This document shows positions 62,743 through 64,000 of a stretch of DNA of 64,000 nt, in pieces. The notes beneath the pieces are model-generated. The model searched no databases. It saw only the letters and a list, made by a program, of their open reading frames with translations, and was not told the DNA's origin. This DNA comes from Bin87 sp965261195 (GTDB lineage Bacteria > Chloroflexota > Dehalococcoidia > Lucifugimonadales > UBA3495): assembly GCA_965261195.1 (NCBI GenBank), contig OZ253455.1:2480001-2544000 (forward strand). The letters run 5' to 3'. The translations under genes and the position numbers were made by a program. Position 1 is the stretch's first letter, and each line of letters starts with the position of its first letter.

Positions 62743-63549
62743 GGTTCTGTTGACATTTCACCGTAGCCAGATGAGAGCGGCGGTGAAGTGCAGGAAGCCC
62801 AGGTATCTGGTGTCCAGCTTCTCAAACCGGGAGAAGATCCGGCGATAGTGCTTGATCTTGTTGATGAAGCATTCCACCAGATGACGCTCCCGGTACAGAT
62901 GCCGGTCATAGTCGGCGGGTGCCTTGCGGTTCGAGCGGGGCGGAATGACCGGCATCATACCCAGTTCCAGGATGTGCTGGCGAAACTCCTGGGCATCGTA
63001 CCCTTTGTCGGCCAGTACGTGCTCGCCAGCATAACCGGCGATCAACTCCTCCGCCTGGGTGATGTCGTGCTGTTGCCCCCCGGTCAGTATGAATCGCAAG
63101 GGGTTGCCCAAGCCGTCTACGCTCACGTGAATCTTGGTGCTGAACCCGCCGCGGCTCCGGCCCAGGGCCTGGGCCGCCTGGCCACCCTTTTTGGGGGAGC
63201 TCCCGCCGCGCAAGGGTGCGCCCGGACCACCGTGCTGTCGATGATCAGGTATTCCAGATCCGCGTCGTCGCAGAAATGTTGATGCATTTGTGCCCAGACG
63301 CCTTGGTCAGTCCAACGGGCGAATCGTTTGTAGACGCTGTTCCAGTTCCCGTATTCGGCTGGCAGCAGTCGCCATTGGGCCCCAGAGCGGTTAATCCATA
63401 AGACGGCCTCGACAAAACGCCGGCAATCCGCTTCCTGGCCAACGTACACGCCAGTGCAACCACGCAAGAAATCGAGCATCCTGGCCCACTGTTCTGGTGA
63501 TAATCTGATGTTTGACATACAGCCATTATAATGAAATGTCAACAGAACC
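62743..63549 (-). mobile_element. IS5-family element, apparently intact
   Basis: 807 bases with perfect 18-base inverted ends GGTTCTGTTGACATTTCA and a TA duplication at 62741-62742 and 63550-63551. It sits in the right-hand target duplication of the previous element, so it inserted later. Confidence 0.9.
62758..63542 (-). CDS. IS5-family transposase with programmed -1 frameshift
   Basis: The first frame (63542-63123) carries SGAQWRLLPAEYGNWNSVYK and YLIIDSTVVRAH (first catalytic D). The second frame (63213-62758) carries GGFSTKIHVSVDGLG, VLADKGYDAQEF (second D) and YRERHLVECFINKIKHYRRI (E). They are linked in -1 register at a C-CCA-AAA heptamer (63195-63189), the canonical slippery form X-XXY-YYZ. 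The full-length DDE transposase would be made only after frameshifting, as in many IS elements. All required parts are present, so the element could still move. Confidence 0.85.
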
Positions 63550-63633
63550 TAAGTAACTATCTCAAATTGGGGTTCCAAATTGTAGTTAATAGGAGAGGAT
63601 TGTCGCCAGGATTATTCCAGGAGATGGGTGGAG

Positions 63634-64000
63634 GTGAATCGTGGTGGAAGGGAAACCGCTACCTGCTATTTGGGATGTTCGGACGACCTTTGGGAGCGAA
63701 TCGACCCGGTGATATTGCAGTTTGACCCACCCAAAGCCAGAGGGCGCAAACGGACGGACCAGCGGAAGATGCTGGAAGGCATTATCTTTCGGATGCGCAG
63801 CGGCTGCCAGTGGAACCACTGGCCCAGGGAGCTGGGGGATGACAGCACCATCCAACGGACCTTCCAACGGACCTTCCAACGCTTGGTGGGGTGTGGGGTG
63901 CTGGCGGGCATCTGGGCTGCCCTAATCGAGGAATGCCAGGAGTTGGGCGGGGTGGACTGGGAATGGCAGTCCGCCGATTGCTCCATGGGTAAAGCCCGGT
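63634..64000 (+). CDS. IS5-family transposase, cut by the window end
   Basis: From a GTG at 63634 (GGAG-type ribosome-binding site) the frame reads CSDDLWERIDPVILQFDPPK, RKRTDQRKMLEGIIFRMRSG and then CQWNHWPRELGDDSTIQRTF, the N-terminal helix-turn-helix part of IS5-type transposases, ending at WEWQSADCSMGKAR. The first catalytic aspartate (SADCS) is the last feature before the window ends. A direct repeat CAACGGACCTTC is doubled at about 63853-63880 and encodes I/F-Q-R-T-F twice, which may be a small in-frame duplication. Confidence 0.7.
   Translation, partial: MNRGGRETATCYLGCSDDLWERIDPVILQFDPPKARGRKRTDQRKMLEGIIFRMRSGCQWNHWPRELGDDSTIQRTFQRTFQRLVGCGVLAGIWAALIEECQELGGVDWEWQSADCSMGKAR

Noticed and set aside
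1..64000. tRNA and rRNA genes
   Set aside because: No convincing T-loop or rRNA signature was found on reading both strands.

Overview
The window looks like accessory-rich chromosome from an uncultivated Chloroflexota bacterium, most like the SAR202/Dehalococcoidia-type lineages. That assignment is inferred from gene content, since there is no rRNA gene: CaiB/BaiF CoA-transferases, MmgE/PrpD proteins, hydantoinase-type amidohydrolases, flavin-dependent oxidoreductases, DUF1800, PaREP1/HEPN-like proteins, a DUF5679 zinc ribbon and extracellular domains with P/T-rich linkers. Base composition is G+C rich except at about 16.2-19.85 kb and in parts of 57-59 kb. No rRNA, tRNA or CRISPR array was seen.

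Layout. 0.3-3.1 kb: a decayed minus-strand group (frameshifted three-repeat lipoprotein, GldG-like gene, broken S49 peptidase). 3.2-6.4 kb: a secreted repeat protein, a 114-bp mobile element beside a truncated DUF1801 gene, and a BNR-repeat protein. 6.6-16.1 kb: minus-strand catabolic genes (amidase plus GatC-like partner, Eis-like acetyltransferase, two CaiB proteins, MaoC-like hydratase, MmgE/PrpD, fluoroacetate-dehalogenase-like hydrolase). 16.2-19.8 kb: a compact low-GC three-gene operon (MORC-like GHKL ATPase, small protein, sigma-region-4/HARE-like protein) behind a perfect-consensus promoter; this is the best candidate for an undescribed, possibly defensive, system. 20-29.5 kb: acyl-CoA-dehydrogenase-like protein, PaREP1 protein, hydantoinase, amidase, two MFS transporters, phosphotriesterase-like lactonase and CMD/AhpD-fold protein. 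29.5-40.6 kb: RND pump with adaptor, LLM flavin enzyme and three more MFS transporters. 40.8-48.6 kb: DUF1800, a PaREP1-acyl-CoA-dehydrogenase pair, NHL protein, small proteins, a frameshifted clan-AA protease, a second MmgE/PrpD and a lipoprotein. 48.7-53 kb: a HEAT-repeat pseudogene, then trpG, two VOC genes and trpE under a T-box with a UGG (Trp) specifier. 53.3-54.7 kb: a second hydantoinase. 55-59.7 kb: broken fibronectin-III and leucine-rich-repeat surface genes, one cut by an IS5-family element. 59.8-64 kb: mobile-element debris with nested IS5 elements, an IS21 remnant, a zinc ribbon and a LuxR-type HTH fragment.

Together the genes describe an organism taking up and breaking down amides, cyclic imides, lactones and CoA-activated acids, with many efflux pumps, in a genome region being eroded by transposition and frameshifts. 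A 114-bp element family with matching ends and 8-bp target duplications occurs three times in the window, and a different 122-bp element with a 9-bp duplication sits next to the promoter of the GHKL operon. Seven or more genes carry frameshifts, so either pseudogenisation or assembly error must be considered throughout.
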